Shown: piece after piece, positions 36,240 through 44,743 of the stretch
Position numbering within the stretch: position 1 is the stretch's first letter
Layout of the letters: each line of letters begins with the position of its first letter
NCBI GenBank assembly: GCA_900550235.1
Contig: URRQ01000006.1
Location: forward strand, 4,366-68,365
Direction of reading: 5' to 3'
Origin: an uncultured Lachnospiraceae bacterium
Lineage (GTDB): Bacteria > Bacillota > Clostridia > Lachnospirales > Lachnospiraceae
Length of the DNA stretch: 64,000 nucleotides
The notes under the pieces: generated by a model
Told to the model about the DNA's origin: nothing
Databases searched by the model: none
The model's input: only the letters and a program-made list of their open reading frames with translations
Made by a program: the position numbers and the translations under genes

Positions 36240-36268
36240 ATAATAATACAACTTTTTCATTTTGTCAA
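36240..36268 (-). promoter_or_regulatory. Promoter of the ABC/M20 operon
   Basis: TTGACA (36268-36263), 17-base spacer, TATTAT (36245-36240) on the minus strand, about 85 bases before the binding-protein start. The rest of the 36155-36473 gap is very AT-rich, with this promoter and the methyltransferase promoter facing away from each other. Confidence 0.85.
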
Positions 36269-36407
36269 TATGTATAATATTAACATTTTATTTTACTTTT
36301 TTCGTGCATATTGCCCATTTTTTCTTTCTTATTATCTTATTATTGTTTTTTCTTTTCTTCTAATCGTTTTAAATAAATCGTTTTTCCATTTACTGTTTTG
36401 CTTTCCC

Positions 36408-36436
36408 TTTACTTTCCCTTTTTTCTCCTCTATAAT
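36408..36436 (+). promoter_or_regulatory. Promoter of the methyltransferase gene
   Basis: TTTACT (36408-36413), 17-base spacer, TATAAT (36431-36436), 38 bases before the ATG. Confidence 0.75.
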
Positions 36437-36473
36437 ATCATTGAAAATATAAATAGTTATGAGGTAAATACAT

Positions 36474-37334
36474 ATGTGGATAGCAGATGGCTGGAAAGAA
36501 TATGAAGTCATAGACTCTTCAAAAGGAGAAAAATTGGAACGTTGGGGAGATTACCTCCTTGTCAGACCAGATCCTCAAGTGATTTGGGATACTCCGAAAG
36601 TACACAAAGGTTGGAAGAAAATGAATGGACATTATCACCGAAGCAAAAAAGGCGGCGGCGAATGGGAATTTTTCGATTTGCCTGAGCAATGGCAGATTCA
36701 TTATAAAACATTAACTTTCAACTTAAAACCATTTAGTTTTAAACATACCGGATTATTTCCGGAACAAGCGACAAACTGGGATTGGTTTTCTGAGAAGATC
36801 AAACACGCCGGAAGACCGATCAAAGTACTCAATCTGTTTGCCTATACCGGAGGCGCTACTTTAGCTGCAGCCGCTGCAGGTGCAAGTGTTACACATGTTG
36901 ACGCTTCCAAAGGTATGGTTGCATGGGCAAAAGAAAACGCAGTTTCTTCCGGGCTTTCCGATGCGCCGATTCGTTGGCTTGTGGACGATTGCGTAAAATT
37001 TGTAGAACGGGAAATCCGTCGAGGGAATCATTATGATGCTATTATTATGGACCCACCTTCTTATGGACGTGGACCAAAGGGAGAGATTTGGAAAATCGAA
37101 GATGCCATTCATCCTCTCGTAAAACTTTGTACGCAGATTCTTTCAGATGATCCTCTCTTCTTCCTTATCAACTCTTATACAACCGGACTGGCGCCTGCCG
37201 TCCTGACTTATATGTTAGCAACAGAATTGAAAAAATGGAACGGAACTGTAGACTCACAGGAGATTGGACTACCGGTTTCTTCTAACGGATTAGTACTCCC
37301 TTGTGGAGCTTCCGGACGTTGGGAAGCAAAATAG
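36474..37334 (+). CDS. Class I SAM-dependent methyltransferase (RlmI-like core)
   Basis: A 286-residue SAM methyltransferase. Motif I is VLNLFAYTGGATLAAAAAGA (about 123-142), the acidic loop is VTHVDASKGMVAWAKENA, and the motif IV catalytic loop is IIMDPPSYGRGPKGE (about 192-206), typical of 23S rRNA cytosine-C5 methyltransferases of the RlmI/RlmL type. It lacks the N-terminal PUA domain of RlmI; the first 100 residues are instead a WKKMNGHYHRSKKGGGEWEFFDLPE-type beta region. Likely an RNA methyltransferase. It stands alone between operons. Confidence 0.88.
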   Translation: MWIADGWKEYEVIDSSKGEKLERWGDYLLVRPDPQVIWDTPKVHKGWKKMNGHYHRSKKGGGEWEFFDLPEQWQIHYKTLTFNLKPFSFKHTGLFPEQATNWDWFSEKIKHAGRPIKVLNLFAYTGGATLAAAAAGASVTHVDASKGMVAWAKENAVSSGLSDAPIRWLVDDCVKFVEREIRRGNHYDAIIMDPPSYGRGPKGEIWKIEDAIHPLVKLCTQILSDDPLFFLINSYTTGLAPAVLTYMLATELKKWNGTVDSQEIGLPVSSNGLVLPCGASGRWEAK

Positions 37335-37406
37335 AATCTTGTATTATAAAATACGTTTAAATAGTATGTAATACTATACAAAAATTTTTAATTTGAAACT
37401 AAATGA

Positions 37407-37435
37407 TTGAATTACTAGAAACATTATGTTATGTT
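37407..37435 (+). promoter_or_regulatory. Toxin mRNA promoter
   Basis: TTGAAT (37407-37412), 17-base spacer, TATGTT (37430-37435). The predicted transcript starts near 37442, at AGAACAACCGTG. Confidence 0.65.
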
Positions 37436-37500
37436 TCATGTAGAACAACCGTGTTATAGGGTGGCTGGCCTCTATTCTACATAGAATGGAGGTGGTGCAG

Positions 37501-37593
37501 ATGGATAAAAAGGAATTTGACTTCAAGGATTTGATGGCTTTCGGGATGTTTATCCTCTCATTACTGACATTTATTTATACGATTTGTCACTAA
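37501..37593 (+). CDS. Small hydrophobic type I toxin (holin-like/Fst-like peptide)
   Basis: A 30-residue peptide: a short charged head (MDKKEFDFKD), one hydrophobic helix (LMAFGMFILSLLTFIYTI) and CH at the end. This is the layout of Fst/TxpA/putative holin-like toxins that insert in the membrane. A very strong GGAGGTGG site lies 6 bases before the ATG. Just upstream, ATTCT-ACAT-AGAAT can fold next to the ribosome site, as in mRNAs of type I toxins held silent by 5' structure. Its mRNA ends at a hairpin shared with a convergent RNA. Too short for normal ORF calling. Confidence 0.85.
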   Translation: MDKKEFDFKDLMAFGMFILSLLTFIYTICH

Positions 37594-37605
37594 AACTTTA
37601 GCGCA

Positions 37606-37695
37606 TAGAAAAACCACCCTCATAAAGTCTTTGGCGGACTGGGTGGATTTTCAACATTCATTATAGGCCAACCACTTTCACGGTTGTTCTTTTAT
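37606..37695 (-). ncRNA. Antisense antitoxin RNA candidate
   Basis: A strong minus-strand promoter at 37702-37730 (TTGAAT, 17 bases, TATTAT) would start an RNA near 37695 that runs against the 3' end of the toxin mRNA and stops at the shared hairpin near 37606, about 90 bases. The RNA contains AUCCACCC, which can pair with the GGUGG of the toxin's ribosome site region, and overlaps the toxin mRNA terminator perfectly. Confidence 0.7.
37611..37653. terminator. Shared bidirectional terminator of toxin and antitoxin RNAs
   Basis: AAAACCACCC pairs with GGGTGGATTTT around about 22 bases, with T-tracts on both strands (TTTT on plus, TTTTTC on minus). Shared terminators are a hallmark of Fst/par loci. 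Confidence 0.8.
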
Positions 37696-37701
37696 GTTCA
37701 T

Positions 37702-37730
37702 ATAATACCATAGATACTCTTATTATTCAA
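37702..37730 (-). promoter_or_regulatory. Antitoxin RNA promoter
   Basis: TTGAAT (37730-37725), 17-base spacer, TATTAT (37707-37702) on the minus strand. It is closer to consensus than the toxin promoter, as expected for an excess antitoxin. Confidence 0.72.
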
Positions 37731-37754
37731 TATAGATTTCATCTTCTCAAATAT

Positions 37755-38414
37755 TTATTCTCTTGTTTCCATTCGAAGCAACCCGATTGCTTCATCCAAC
37801 GAGCGTAGTACTTTCCATGTACGCATTCTTGTCTCTTCATCCGGTTGCACAAGGTCCGGAACCATAATCACATCGATTCCTGCATCTGTCGCAGCTATAA
37901 CGCCTGCCGGGGCATCTTCAAACGCAATGCACCATTCCGGCTCTTCTCCCAGCATCTTACAACCTTTTTCATAGATTTCCGGATTTGGTTTTGACTTCGA
38001 TACCATATCTCCAAAAATGCATCCATCAAAATACTGAAAAATACCAGCCTTTTTCAACGCATCAACCGCATATTCTTTTCTAGATGAAGTTACAAGTCCT
38101 ACTTTATATCCCATTTGCTTGGCATAAAAAATAAGCTCTTTGGCGCCTGGCTTCAACGGAATTCCCTCTTGATCCGCAACTTTGAAAAATGCCTTTCTTG
38201 AAAGCTTTTGAAACTCCTCATACGGAAACTCTTTTCCAAATACTTTACTAAAGTATTCCTTCCGTCCTACTACGTTCATACCAAGGGTATTGTAAATGTG
38301 TTCTCCTACTTTGCCATATCCTAAAGTCTCACCTGCTACGTTCCATGATTCTTGTACAACCCGTTCCGAATCCAACAGAAGCCCGTCCATATCAAATAAC
38401 AATGCCTTTATCAT
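37755..38414 (-). CDS. HAD superfamily phosphatase (beta-phosphoglucomutase-like)
   Basis: A 219-residue HAD hydrolase, subfamily IA. Motif I is LLFDMDGLLLDSE (Asp8, Asp10), motif II VTSSR, motif III around the Lys in FGDMVSKSKPNPEIY, and motif IV AFEDAPAG. The four-helix cap lies between residues about 15 and 80. It resembles beta-phosphoglucomutase/GPH-type enzymes, but the exact phosphate ester is not clear. It is 19 bases downstream of maf and probably cotranscribed with maf and aroK. Confidence 0.88.
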   Translation of the reverse strand: MIKALLFDMDGLLLDSERVVQESWNVAGETLGYGKVGEHIYNTLGMNVVGRKEYFSKVFGKEFPYEEFQKLSRKAFFKVADQEGIPLKPGAKELIFYAKQMGYKVGLVTSSRKEYAVDALKKAGIFQYFDGCIFGDMVSKSKPNPEIYEKGCKMLGEEPEWCIAFEDAPAGVIAATDAGIDVIMVPDLVQPDEETRMRTWKVLRSLDEAIGLLRMETRE

Positions 38415-38433
38415 ACGTGTTCCCTTTCTCTTC

Positions 38434-39009
38434 TTATAATTCTTGGAATACCTTGCGGATAAACGAAATCGGAAGACCTACTACATTATAGTAATCTCCT
38501 TCGATTTTTTCGATATATGGCGCAAACCTTCCTTGAATTGCATAGCTTCCGGCTTTATCTTTATATTCGTCTGTCGCTAAATATGCTCGAATTTCCTCTT
38601 CCGTCATCTGATCCACATACACCTTTGTTCCAATCGCTTCATTTACTACTGTTTTTTCTCCTTTTTCATCAAAAGACAACAGCGTCACTCCTGTATATAC
38701 CATATGGACATCATTTTGAATTCCTTGAATCATGCCGAAGGCATCTTCTCCATCTTTAGGTTTTCCAAGAATTCTCCCTCTATGGGCTACAACCGTATCT
38801 GCACCTATAATCACCACATTTTTCTGCTCAACCTGTTCTGCGATATCTTCTGCTTTTTGTAGTGAAAGTTCTCGTACTACTTCAGAAGGCTCTGTGCTAT
38901 GATATACTTCCTCTTTATGACTTACCTGTATCTCAAATTGATATCCTGCCTGCTCCATGATTTCTCTTCTTCGTGGGGAGGCAGAAGCTAAAATGATCTT
39001 TTTTTCCAT
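38434..39009 (-). CDS. maf: Maf family nucleotide pyrophosphatase
   Basis: A 191-residue Maf/YhdE protein that hydrolyses dTTP, UTP or modified nucleotides. Family blocks: ILASASPRRREIM (5-17), ADTVVAHRGRILGKPKDGEDA (about 70-90) and DKAGSYAIQGRFAPYIEKIEGDYYNVVGLP (about 148-177). Its start overlaps the end of aroK by 22 bases, so the two genes are coupled. Length is normal. Confidence 0.93.
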   Translation of the reverse strand: MEKKIILASASPRRREIMEQAGYQFEIQVSHKEEVYHSTEPSEVVRELSLQKAEDIAEQVEQKNVVIIGADTVVAHRGRILGKPKDGEDAFGMIQGIQNDVHMVYTGVTLLSFDEKGEKTVVNEAIGTKVYVDQMTEEEIRAYLATDEYKDKAGSYAIQGRFAPYIEKIEGDYYNVVGLPISFIRKVFQEL

Positions 39010-39527
39010 TCTTTTTCTTCCAATCTCTCTATTCTATTTACAATTTCTATGCACACTTTTCTTGAATCGGTCTGATCCACACAAATCTGTATATCTGCTG
39101 CGGACTCATATTTTTCCCGTCGTGCTTCCATCAATTCCTGAATCGCTTTCACATTCTTTTTCCCTTTTAATAAAGGACGATTTTCATCACGTTTTACTCG
39201 TTTTAAAATCGTTTCCGGACTTGCAGTCAACAAAACAATATAGCCACTTTTTTTCATACTTTCCACATTTTGTTCCCTTAACACAATTCCTCCGCCACAA
39301 GACACAACTACATTGTCTTTTTCTTGTATTTCTTTTAAAAGAGCTGTCTCAAGGTCACGAAAATACATTTCCCCTTTTATTGAAAAAATATCCGGAATAC
39401 TCATTCCTTCCCGTTCTACAATTGTTTCATCCATTTCAAGAATTTCCATATGGTATTTGCGCTTCATGTTTCGCGCAATCGTACTTTTTCCGGTTCCCAT
39501 AAAACCAATTAAAAAAATATTCTTCAT
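38988..39527 (-). CDS. aroK: Shikimate kinase
   Basis: Phosphorylates shikimate with ATP in the aromatic pathway. Walker A is GFMGTGKSTIA (8-18), the shikimate-binding Asp follows in EMDETIVEREG, and the Gly-rich VVSCGGGIVLRE (about 74-85) and the ENRPLLKGK lid arginine (about 115) are present. At 179 residues it is of usual size. It is the first gene of the aroK-maf-HAD set and is followed upstream by the tmRNA terminator. Confidence 0.92.
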   Translation of the reverse strand: MKNIFLIGFMGTGKSTIARNMKRKYHMEILEMDETIVEREGMSIPDIFSIKGEMYFRDLETALLKEIQEKDNVVVSCGGGIVLREQNVESMKKSGYIVLLTASPETILKRVKRDENRPLLKGKKNVKAIQELMEARREKYESAADIQICVDQTDSRKVCIEIVNRIERLEEKEWKKRSF

Positions 39528-39545
39528 TGTCTATCCCTTTCTAAG

Positions 39546-39577
39546 AAAAAAAGATTGCGCCCGAGCACAATCTTTTC
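39546..39577 (-). terminator. tmRNA terminator
   Basis: AAAGATTGTGC-TCGG-GCGCAATCTTT followed by TTTTC on the minus strand, directly after the tmRNA 3' end. Confidence 0.88.
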
Positions 39578-39581
39578 CCAA

Positions 39582-39924
39582 TGGACCTGAGGGGAATCGA
39601 ACCCCTGTCCGAAAGCCCGTCCATCCAGGCATCTCCCATCACAGTCATTATTTTAACATTCCCTCTGCCGGCCGCCTAATGACGGGCTTCCGGCTTTAGT
39701 AGCTTCATAAATTCTTCCATTTCCTCAAAGCTTTGGAAACGAAGTGCCCCGCAAGGTCGAAGCCGAACTCTTAAGCAGCGGGTGACTTAAGGTCGACTGC
39801 TGCCACTAGGCAGCGTACGCTAAATTTTCGTCTGCGTTTATATTTAATTACGGATTGTTACGCGGTCCCGTCCCGCGGATGGCTTCCCAAACTTCAAAAC
39901 CCCCGTCGAAACCAGTACAAGCCC
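39582..39924 (-). ncRNA. ssrA: Transfer-messenger RNA
   Basis: A 343-base tmRNA. The 5' end GGGCTTGTACTGGTTTCGACGG and 3' end GGGGTTCGATTCCCCTCAGGTCC pair as the tRNA-like domain (GGGCTTG with CAGGTCC, one or two G-U pairs, discriminator A). The CCA is not encoded. The tag reading frame gives NADENLAYAA followed by TAG. SmpB, its partner, is encoded nearby on the same strand. It rescues stalled ribosomes and marks the peptides for proteolysis. Confidence 0.95.
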
Positions 39925-39963
39925 TGAATACTCAGTATTGTCTTGGTTCGCAAACGTACTTTT

Positions 39964-39992
39964 ATTATAGTGGCGTTCACTTGTTCTGTCAA
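39964..39992 (-). promoter_or_regulatory. Consensus promoter of ssrA
   Basis: TTGACA (39992-39987), exactly 17 bases, TATAAT (39969-39964) on the minus strand: a perfect consensus, as expected for an abundant stable RNA. Confidence 0.92.
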
Positions 39993-40028
39993 GGGCGCCT
40001 CTTTGTAATTTCTCACAGATGCTTTTTC

Positions 40029-40262
40029 TTATTCCAATCCCAAAATCTCCGCCAGCACTTCAATGATAATCTCATTCGTACACGATTTCACATACCCCAT
40101 CATATGCAGAGAAATCTCGTCTTGTTTTTGCGCTTCTGTCAAATTTTCATTATGCTTTGTTTCATCGATCATCCGGATCAATTGTGGTGTAAGCTCTTCA
40201 TACATCTCAATCGTTGTTTCTGATACTAACTTTGTAAGTTCTTCTTTTGTTCTTGGTACCAT
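40029..40262 (-). CDS. Small acidic helical protein of unknown function
   Basis: A 77-residue protein, almost entirely predicted helix, rich in Glu, Thr and Ile (KEELTKLVSETTIEMYEELTPQLIRMIDETKH...IIIEVLAEILGLE). No motif recognised. It lies 9 bases after smpB with AGGAGCAT before the ATG, so it is probably cotranscribed with rnr and smpB and real. A ribosome-rescue or RNA-linked role is only suggested by neighbours. Confidence 0.65.
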   Translation of the reverse strand: MVPRTKEELTKLVSETTIEMYEELTPQLIRMIDETKHNENLTEAQKQDEISLHMMGYVKSCTNEIIIEVLAEILGLE

Positions 40263-40271
40263 ATGCTCCTC

Positions 40272-40739
40272 CTAACCAAAATTACGGACTTTGAATTCTC
40301 TCTCCGCTTCTCTTTTCTGATCTTTCTTCGTAATATCCTGACGTTTATCATATAACTTCTTACCTTTTGCAAGGCCGATTTCTACTTTTACCAAACTTCC
40401 CTTTAAATATACTTTAAGAGGAACGATCGACATTCCTTTTTCTTGTGTTTTTCCAAGAAGCTTGTTGATCTCTGTTTTATGCAAAAGAAGTTTTTTTACA
40501 CGCAGCGGATCTTTATTAAAAATATTTCCTTTTTCATATGGACTGATATGCATTCCATAGATAAATACTTCCCCATTTTCAATTCGGATAAAAGATTCCT
40601 TGATGCTGCATTTCCCCATACGAAGTGATTTCACCTCGGTCCCATGAAGCGCGATTCCCGCTTCATAGGTATCGAGGATAAAAAAATCATGGTATGCTTT
40701 TTTGTTATTTGCAATTAATTTCATCTCTGATTTTCCCAT
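40272..40739 (-). CDS. smpB: SmpB, tmRNA-binding protein
   Basis: A 155-residue OB-fold protein that binds the tRNA-like end of tmRNA and brings it to stalled ribosomes. Family pattern: [33 protein letters not shown] and the C-terminal [23 protein letters not shown] tail that enters the mRNA channel. The ATG at 40739 follows CAGGAGTTAATT; the frame upstream to 40805 overlaps rnr and is unlikely. It follows rnr by 13 bases. Confidence 0.96.
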   Translation of the reverse strand: MGKSEMKLIANNKKAYHDFFILDTYEAGIALHGTEVKSLRMGKCSIKESFIRIENGEVFIYGMHISPYEKGNIFNKDPLRVKKLLLHKTEINKLLGKTQEKGMSIVPLKVYLKGSLVKVEIGLAKGKKLYDKRQDITKKDQKREAEREFKVRNFG

Positions 40740-40752
40740 AATTAACTCCTGT

Positions 40753-42870
40753 TTATACAAATTCAAAATCAATGGTTCGCTGTAAATGATCCACTCCGAT
40801 GACACGGATCGCTACTTCTTGACCTAACTTATATGCCTTGCCGGTATGCTCTCCGATCATCTCGTAGCGGTCTTCATAATAATCATAGTGATCATCATGC
40901 ATATTCGTTACATGCACAAGTCCTTCTATCGTATTCGGAAGTTCCACATACACACCCCATTTTGTAATTCCCGACACAACACCTTCGAACTCTTCTCCGA
41001 TTCGTTCTTCCATATATTCCACTTTCTTAAGCTTTACTGTTTCACGTTCAGCCTCTTCTGCTCTTCGTTCCCGTTCACTAGACTGTTTCGCAACTCCCTC
41101 TAATATCGATGCATAATGGACTCTTCTCTGCTCGTTCATGCGACCTCTTAAATTTTCCTTGATGATTCGATGAATCTGTAAATCCGGATATCGTCGGATC
41201 GGCGAAGTAAAGTGGCAATAATATGGCGCCGCAAGTCCAAAATGTCCCGTATTTTCCGGTGTGTATTTTGCCTGTTTCATAGAACGGAGCGCCAAACGGC
41301 TGATCATAGTCTCCTCCGGTGTTCCCTCTACTTTGGCTAACAATTTTTGAATCTCTTTTGGCCGTACTTCATTATTGGAAATATGAAGAGAATGTCCAAA
41401 ATTATTGATAAATGTAGCTAGCTTTTTCATCTTTTCTTCATCCGGAGATTCATGCGTACGATATACAAATGGAATCTCTTGCCAAAAATATTCTTCCGCT
41501 ACTGTCTCATTGGCCGCCAACATAAAGTCTTCTATAATCTTTGTAGCAACATTTCGGTCATAAGGTTTTATATCAACCGGGTGTCCATCCTGATCCAAAA
41601 CCATCTTTGTCTCCGGAAAATCAAAATCGATCGAACCTCTTTTTTTACGTTTTGCCCTTAAAATTCCCGCAAGTTCTTCCATAAGTTCAAACATCGGAAC
41701 GAGGTTTTGGTACTTTTTGCATTCCTCTTCCTCATGATCTTCCAAAATCTTTTTTACACTCGTGTAGCTCATTCTCTCATCTACACAGATCACCGACTCC
41801 GCAATTTCATGATCAACAATCTCTCCTTTTGGATTTACCGTCATGATACAACTTACCGCAAGCCTGTCCACACCTGCATTAAGAGAGCAAATCCCGTTCG
41901 AAAGCGCATGCGGCAACATCGGAATCACTCGATCCACAAGATATACACTCGTTCCTCTTTCATAGGCTTCCCTGTCAAGAGCGCTGCCTTCCTGCACATA
42001 ATTACTTACATCCGCAATATGCACTCCGAGAATATAATTATCTCCGTCTTTTCGAATGGAGATTGCATCATCCAAATCTTTTGCATCTTCACCGTCAATC
42101 GTCACAGTCTGCCAACTACGGATATCTTTTCTTCCTGCCATATCCGCCGGAATGATGGAATCTCCACATCGTTCTGCTTGATTTAACACCTTCACCGGAA
42201 ATTCCACCGGAAGATCATATCCTTTTACAATGGATAGAATATCTGTTCCGGGATCATTGATATGCCCAATGATCTCTACTACTTTCCCTTCCGGCTTTTT
42301 ATTCTCTCCACCGTAGGAAGTCAATTCTACCACAACCTTATGCCCTGTTATAGCTCCTTTGGAACGTTCCAACGGCACAAAGACATCTTTGATAAAGCGT
42401 GTGTTATCCGGCAACACAAATCCGAAGTTTTTATTACGTTGAAAATATCCAACCAATCTTGTCGTTCCATGAGAAAGAATTTTTACAATCTTTCCTTCTC
42501 GTCGTTTCCCTTCGGATGCCGATTTTAGAAGAACCTCTACCTGATCTCCATGAAACGCTCCATTTTGATCCTCTTCTGCTATAAAAATATCTTCTGTTCC
42601 ATCTTCCAATACCACAAAACCGAACCCTCTCGGATGTGCTTGATATTCTCCACGTAAAGTCTTGGTTTCACCCTTTACATATTTTCCCTTTTGTGTAACC
42701 CGAATCTTTCCATCTGCTTCCAAAGATTCTAATATTTGTTTCAATTCCCTTCTTGATTCCTTCGAAACTTGCAACATAATTGCCAGCTCCTTTAGTTTCA
42801 TCGGTACATAAAACTCATCACAGATAAAATCATAAATTATTTTTTTTCTTTTCTCAAATGTCTGATCCAC
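40753..42870 (-). CDS. rnr: Ribonuclease R
   Basis: A 705-residue 3'-5' exoribonuclease. Domains: N-terminal winged helix (1-65), two cold-shock domains (about 70-225), the RNB catalytic domain with the Asp cluster in [16 protein letters not shown] (about 255-270) and [18 protein letters not shown], and a C-terminal S1 domain ([21 protein letters not shown], about 620-700). It is required for trans-translation-linked decay of faulty mRNAs, consistent with smpB and ssrA next to it. Confidence 0.96.
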   Translation of the reverse strand: MDQTFEKRKKIIYDFICDEFYVPMKLKELAIMLQVSKESRRELKQILESLEADGKIRVTQKGKYVKGETKTLRGEYQAHPRGFGFVVLEDGTEDIFIAEEDQNGAFHGDQVEVLLKSASEGKRREGKIVKILSHGTTRLVGYFQRNKNFGFVLPDNTRFIKDVFVPLERSKGAITGHKVVVELTSYGGENKKPEGKVVEIIGHINDPGTDILSIVKGYDLPVEFPVKVLNQAERCGDSIIPADMAGRKDIRSWQTVTIDGEDAKDLDDAISIRKDGDNYILGVHIADVSNYVQEGSALDREAYERGTSVYLVDRVIPMLPHALSNGICSLNAGVDRLAVSCIMTVNPKGEIVDHEIAESVICVDERMSYTSVKKILEDHEEEECKKYQNLVPMFELMEELAGILRAKRKKRGSIDFDFPETKMVLDQDGHPVDIKPYDRNVATKIIEDFMLAANETVAEEYFWQEIPFVYRTHESPDEEKMKKLATFINNFGHSLHISNNEVRPKEIQKLLAKVEGTPEETMISRLALRSMKQAKYTPENTGHFGLAAPYYCHFTSPIRRYPDLQIHRIIKENLRGRMNEQRRVHYASILEGVAKQSSERERRAEEAERETVKLKKVEYMEERIGEEFEGVVSGITKWGVYVELPNTIEGLVHVTNMHDDHYDYYEDRYEMIGEHTGKAYKLGQEVAIRVIGVDHLQRTIDFEFV

Positions 42871-42953
42871 ACGGTCTCCTTTCTTATGGATTCATACGTT
42901 CAATCTAAACCCGCTTGAGGGCTTTACGGACTGAAATAAAATCCATGAATTCA

Positions 42954-42989
42954 AAAACGAACACTCTACTAATAATAGAGTGTTCGTCC
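42954..42989 (-). terminator. Terminator after secG
   Basis: CGAACACTCTA pairs with TAGAGTGTTCG around TTATTAG, followed by TTTTTG on the minus strand. Confidence 0.85.
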
Positions 42990-43010
42990 TTATCTTTCGT
43001 TACATACTTC

Positions 43011-43256
43011 TTATGCAAATACTTTTAAATTCAATACTGCTGCTAACACAATAAAAAGAATAGCAAGGAACTTTGTAGATTTTACAAGCGCTCCTTCCAT
43101 AGAACGTCCTTTATTCTGTCCCCAATATGTGTCGGCTGCTCCGCTGATTGTTCCAAGTCCTGCTGACTTACCTTCCTGAAGTAATACGATTGCTGTTAAA
43201 GCGATACAGTCTATTGCAAATATGATCATTAAAATTACTTTTAAAACGTCCATCAC
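43011..43256 (-). CDS. secG: SecG, preprotein translocase subunit
   Basis: An 81-residue protein with two hydrophobic helices (about 5-25 and 60-80) flanking the conserved LLQEGKSAGLGTISGAADTYWGQNKGRSMEG loop, part of the SecYEG channel. A second ATG at codon 2 is an equally good start. It follows eno by 70 bases and ends at a strong terminator. Confidence 0.94.
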   Translation of the reverse strand: MMDVLKVILMIIFAIDCIALTAIVLLQEGKSAGLGTISGAADTYWGQNKGRSMEGALVKSTKFLAILFIVLAAVLNLKVFA

Positions 43257-43326
43257 GATACCTCCTACAAATGAATCTTATTCATTTTACCATATTCCAT
43301 CATGAAAGGCAAGACTTACTTCCTCT

Positions 43327-44598
43327 TTATTCCAAAAGATTTTCCTCTATTCTTAATAATTGATTGTATTTTGCTACGCGTTCTGACCTGCACGGCGCTC
43401 CGGCTTTGATTTGTTCTGCCTGAAGTGCAACTGCAAGATCTGCAATCACGGTATCTTCTGTTTCTCCAGATCGATGCGAAATAATTACCCCATATCCGGC
43501 TCTCTTCGCAAGCTCTACTGTATCCAAAGCTTCCGTCAATGTTCCGATTTGATTCACCTTTATCAATATGGAATTGGCAACATGTTTTTGAATTCCGGTT
43601 TCTAACCGTTTTGGATTTGTCACAAAAAGATCATCTCCCACTAGCTGTATATCTTGTCCAAGTCTTGCTGTTATCAATTCCCAGCCTTCCCAATCTTCTT
43701 CATCCAAGGGATCCTCAATCGAGACAATTGGAAATTCATCGATCAATTCCTGATAATAATCGATCAGTTCTTCCGAAGAACGTATGACTCCGTGTCCCAC
43801 CATTTTTCCTTCACCCGGAAATACATAAGTTTTATATTCTTTTTTATATAAAGAAGACGCTGCAGCATCTAGGGCAAGCGCAACATCTTCCCCCGGCTTG
43901 TAGCCCGCCTTTCCGATTGCTTTTACCAAAATTCTCAAAGCTTCTTTTGTGTCTGTGAGATTCGGCGCAAACCCACCCTCATCTCCAACCGACGTCTGAA
44001 AACCTTTTTTCTTTAAAATGTGTTTTAATTCCTGATAGATTTCCGCACACATTCGAAGCCCTTCTTTGAAACAAGATGCTTTGATCGGCAAAATCATAAA
44101 TTCCTGAATATCTATCGTATTATCCGCATGAGACCCTCCATTTAAAATGTTCATCATCGGCATCGGCATCTTTTTCACATGCACGCCTCCCACATAACGA
44201 TACAGCGGAATCTGAAGTGCATTTGCTGCAGCTTTTGCAACGGCAAGAGACACTCCCAACATCGCATTGGCTCCAAGATTCGATTTATCCTCTGTTCTGT
44301 CCAGTTTTTTTAACATTCGATCAATCTCACATTGTTCCAATACATTCATTCCGATGATCTCTCGTGCAATTCTATCATTTACATGATTCACAGCCTCCGA
44401 AACGCCAAGACCATGATAACGTTCCCCGCCATCTCGAAGTTCGACTGCCTCAAATCTTCCTTTTGATGCCCCGGACGGAACTTGCGCTCTCCCAACAGCA
44501 TTTTCTCCTGCAAGTACTTCCACTTCTATCGTAGGATTCCCTCGGGAATCTAAAATTTCTCGTGCGTATATGTCTGTAATCGGTATATTTTTTAACAT
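43327..44598 (-). CDS. eno: Enolase
   Basis: Converts 2-phosphoglycerate to phosphoenolpyruvate. Visible: the mobile loop [15 protein letters not shown] (about 42-56), metal ligands in the [21 protein letters not shown] and [10 protein letters not shown] blocks, the signature [17 protein letters not shown] and the catalytic [11 protein letters not shown]. At 423 residues it is of usual length. It lies divergent from the YitT gene, and AAAGGAGGAAA precedes the ATG. Confidence 0.97.
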   Translation of the reverse strand: MLKNIPITDIYAREILDSRGNPTIEVEVLAGENAVGRAQVPSGASKGRFEAVELRDGGERYHGLGVSEAVNHVNDRIAREIIGMNVLEQCEIDRMLKKLDRTEDKSNLGANAMLGVSLAVAKAAANALQIPLYRYVGGVHVKKMPMPMMNILNGGSHADNTIDIQEFMILPIKASCFKEGLRMCAEIYQELKHILKKKGFQTSVGDEGGFAPNLTDTKEALRILVKAIGKAGYKPGEDVALALDAAASSLYKKEYKTYVFPGEGKMVGHGVIRSSEELIDYYQELIDEFPIVSIEDPLDEEDWEGWELITARLGQDIQLVGDDLFVTNPKRLETGIQKHVANSILIKVNQIGTLTEALDTVELAKRAGYGVIISHRSGETEDTVIADLAVALQAEQIKAGAPCRSERVAKYNQLLRIEENLLE

Positions 44599-44675
44599 AT
44601 TTTCCTCCTTTTTTGTTACAGTTTTAACTATAACTTCTCATTCTATTATTCCCTCCAATATCGCTTCTAATGCGT

Positions 44676-44704
44676 TGACATTTCACATTAAGAGCGTTAC
44701 AATT
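44676..44704 (+). promoter_or_regulatory. Promoter of the YitT-family gene
   Basis: TTGACA (44676-44681), 17-base spacer, TACAAT (44699-44704), 40 bases before the ATG. Confidence 0.82.
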
Positions 44705-44743
44705 TTAGAGGGAAAACTATAAATTAATAAGAGGAGTATACCA

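Larger units (their letters stand above)
37442..37690. repeat. Inverted ends of the type I toxin-antitoxin locus
   Basis: AGAACAACCGTG...GGCTGGCCT (37443-37471) is repeated in inverted orientation at 37665-37690 (its complement reads AGAACAACCGTGAAAGTGGTTGGCCT). The convergent toxin and antitoxin transcripts therefore begin with nearly the same 5' sequence. Confidence 0.75.
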
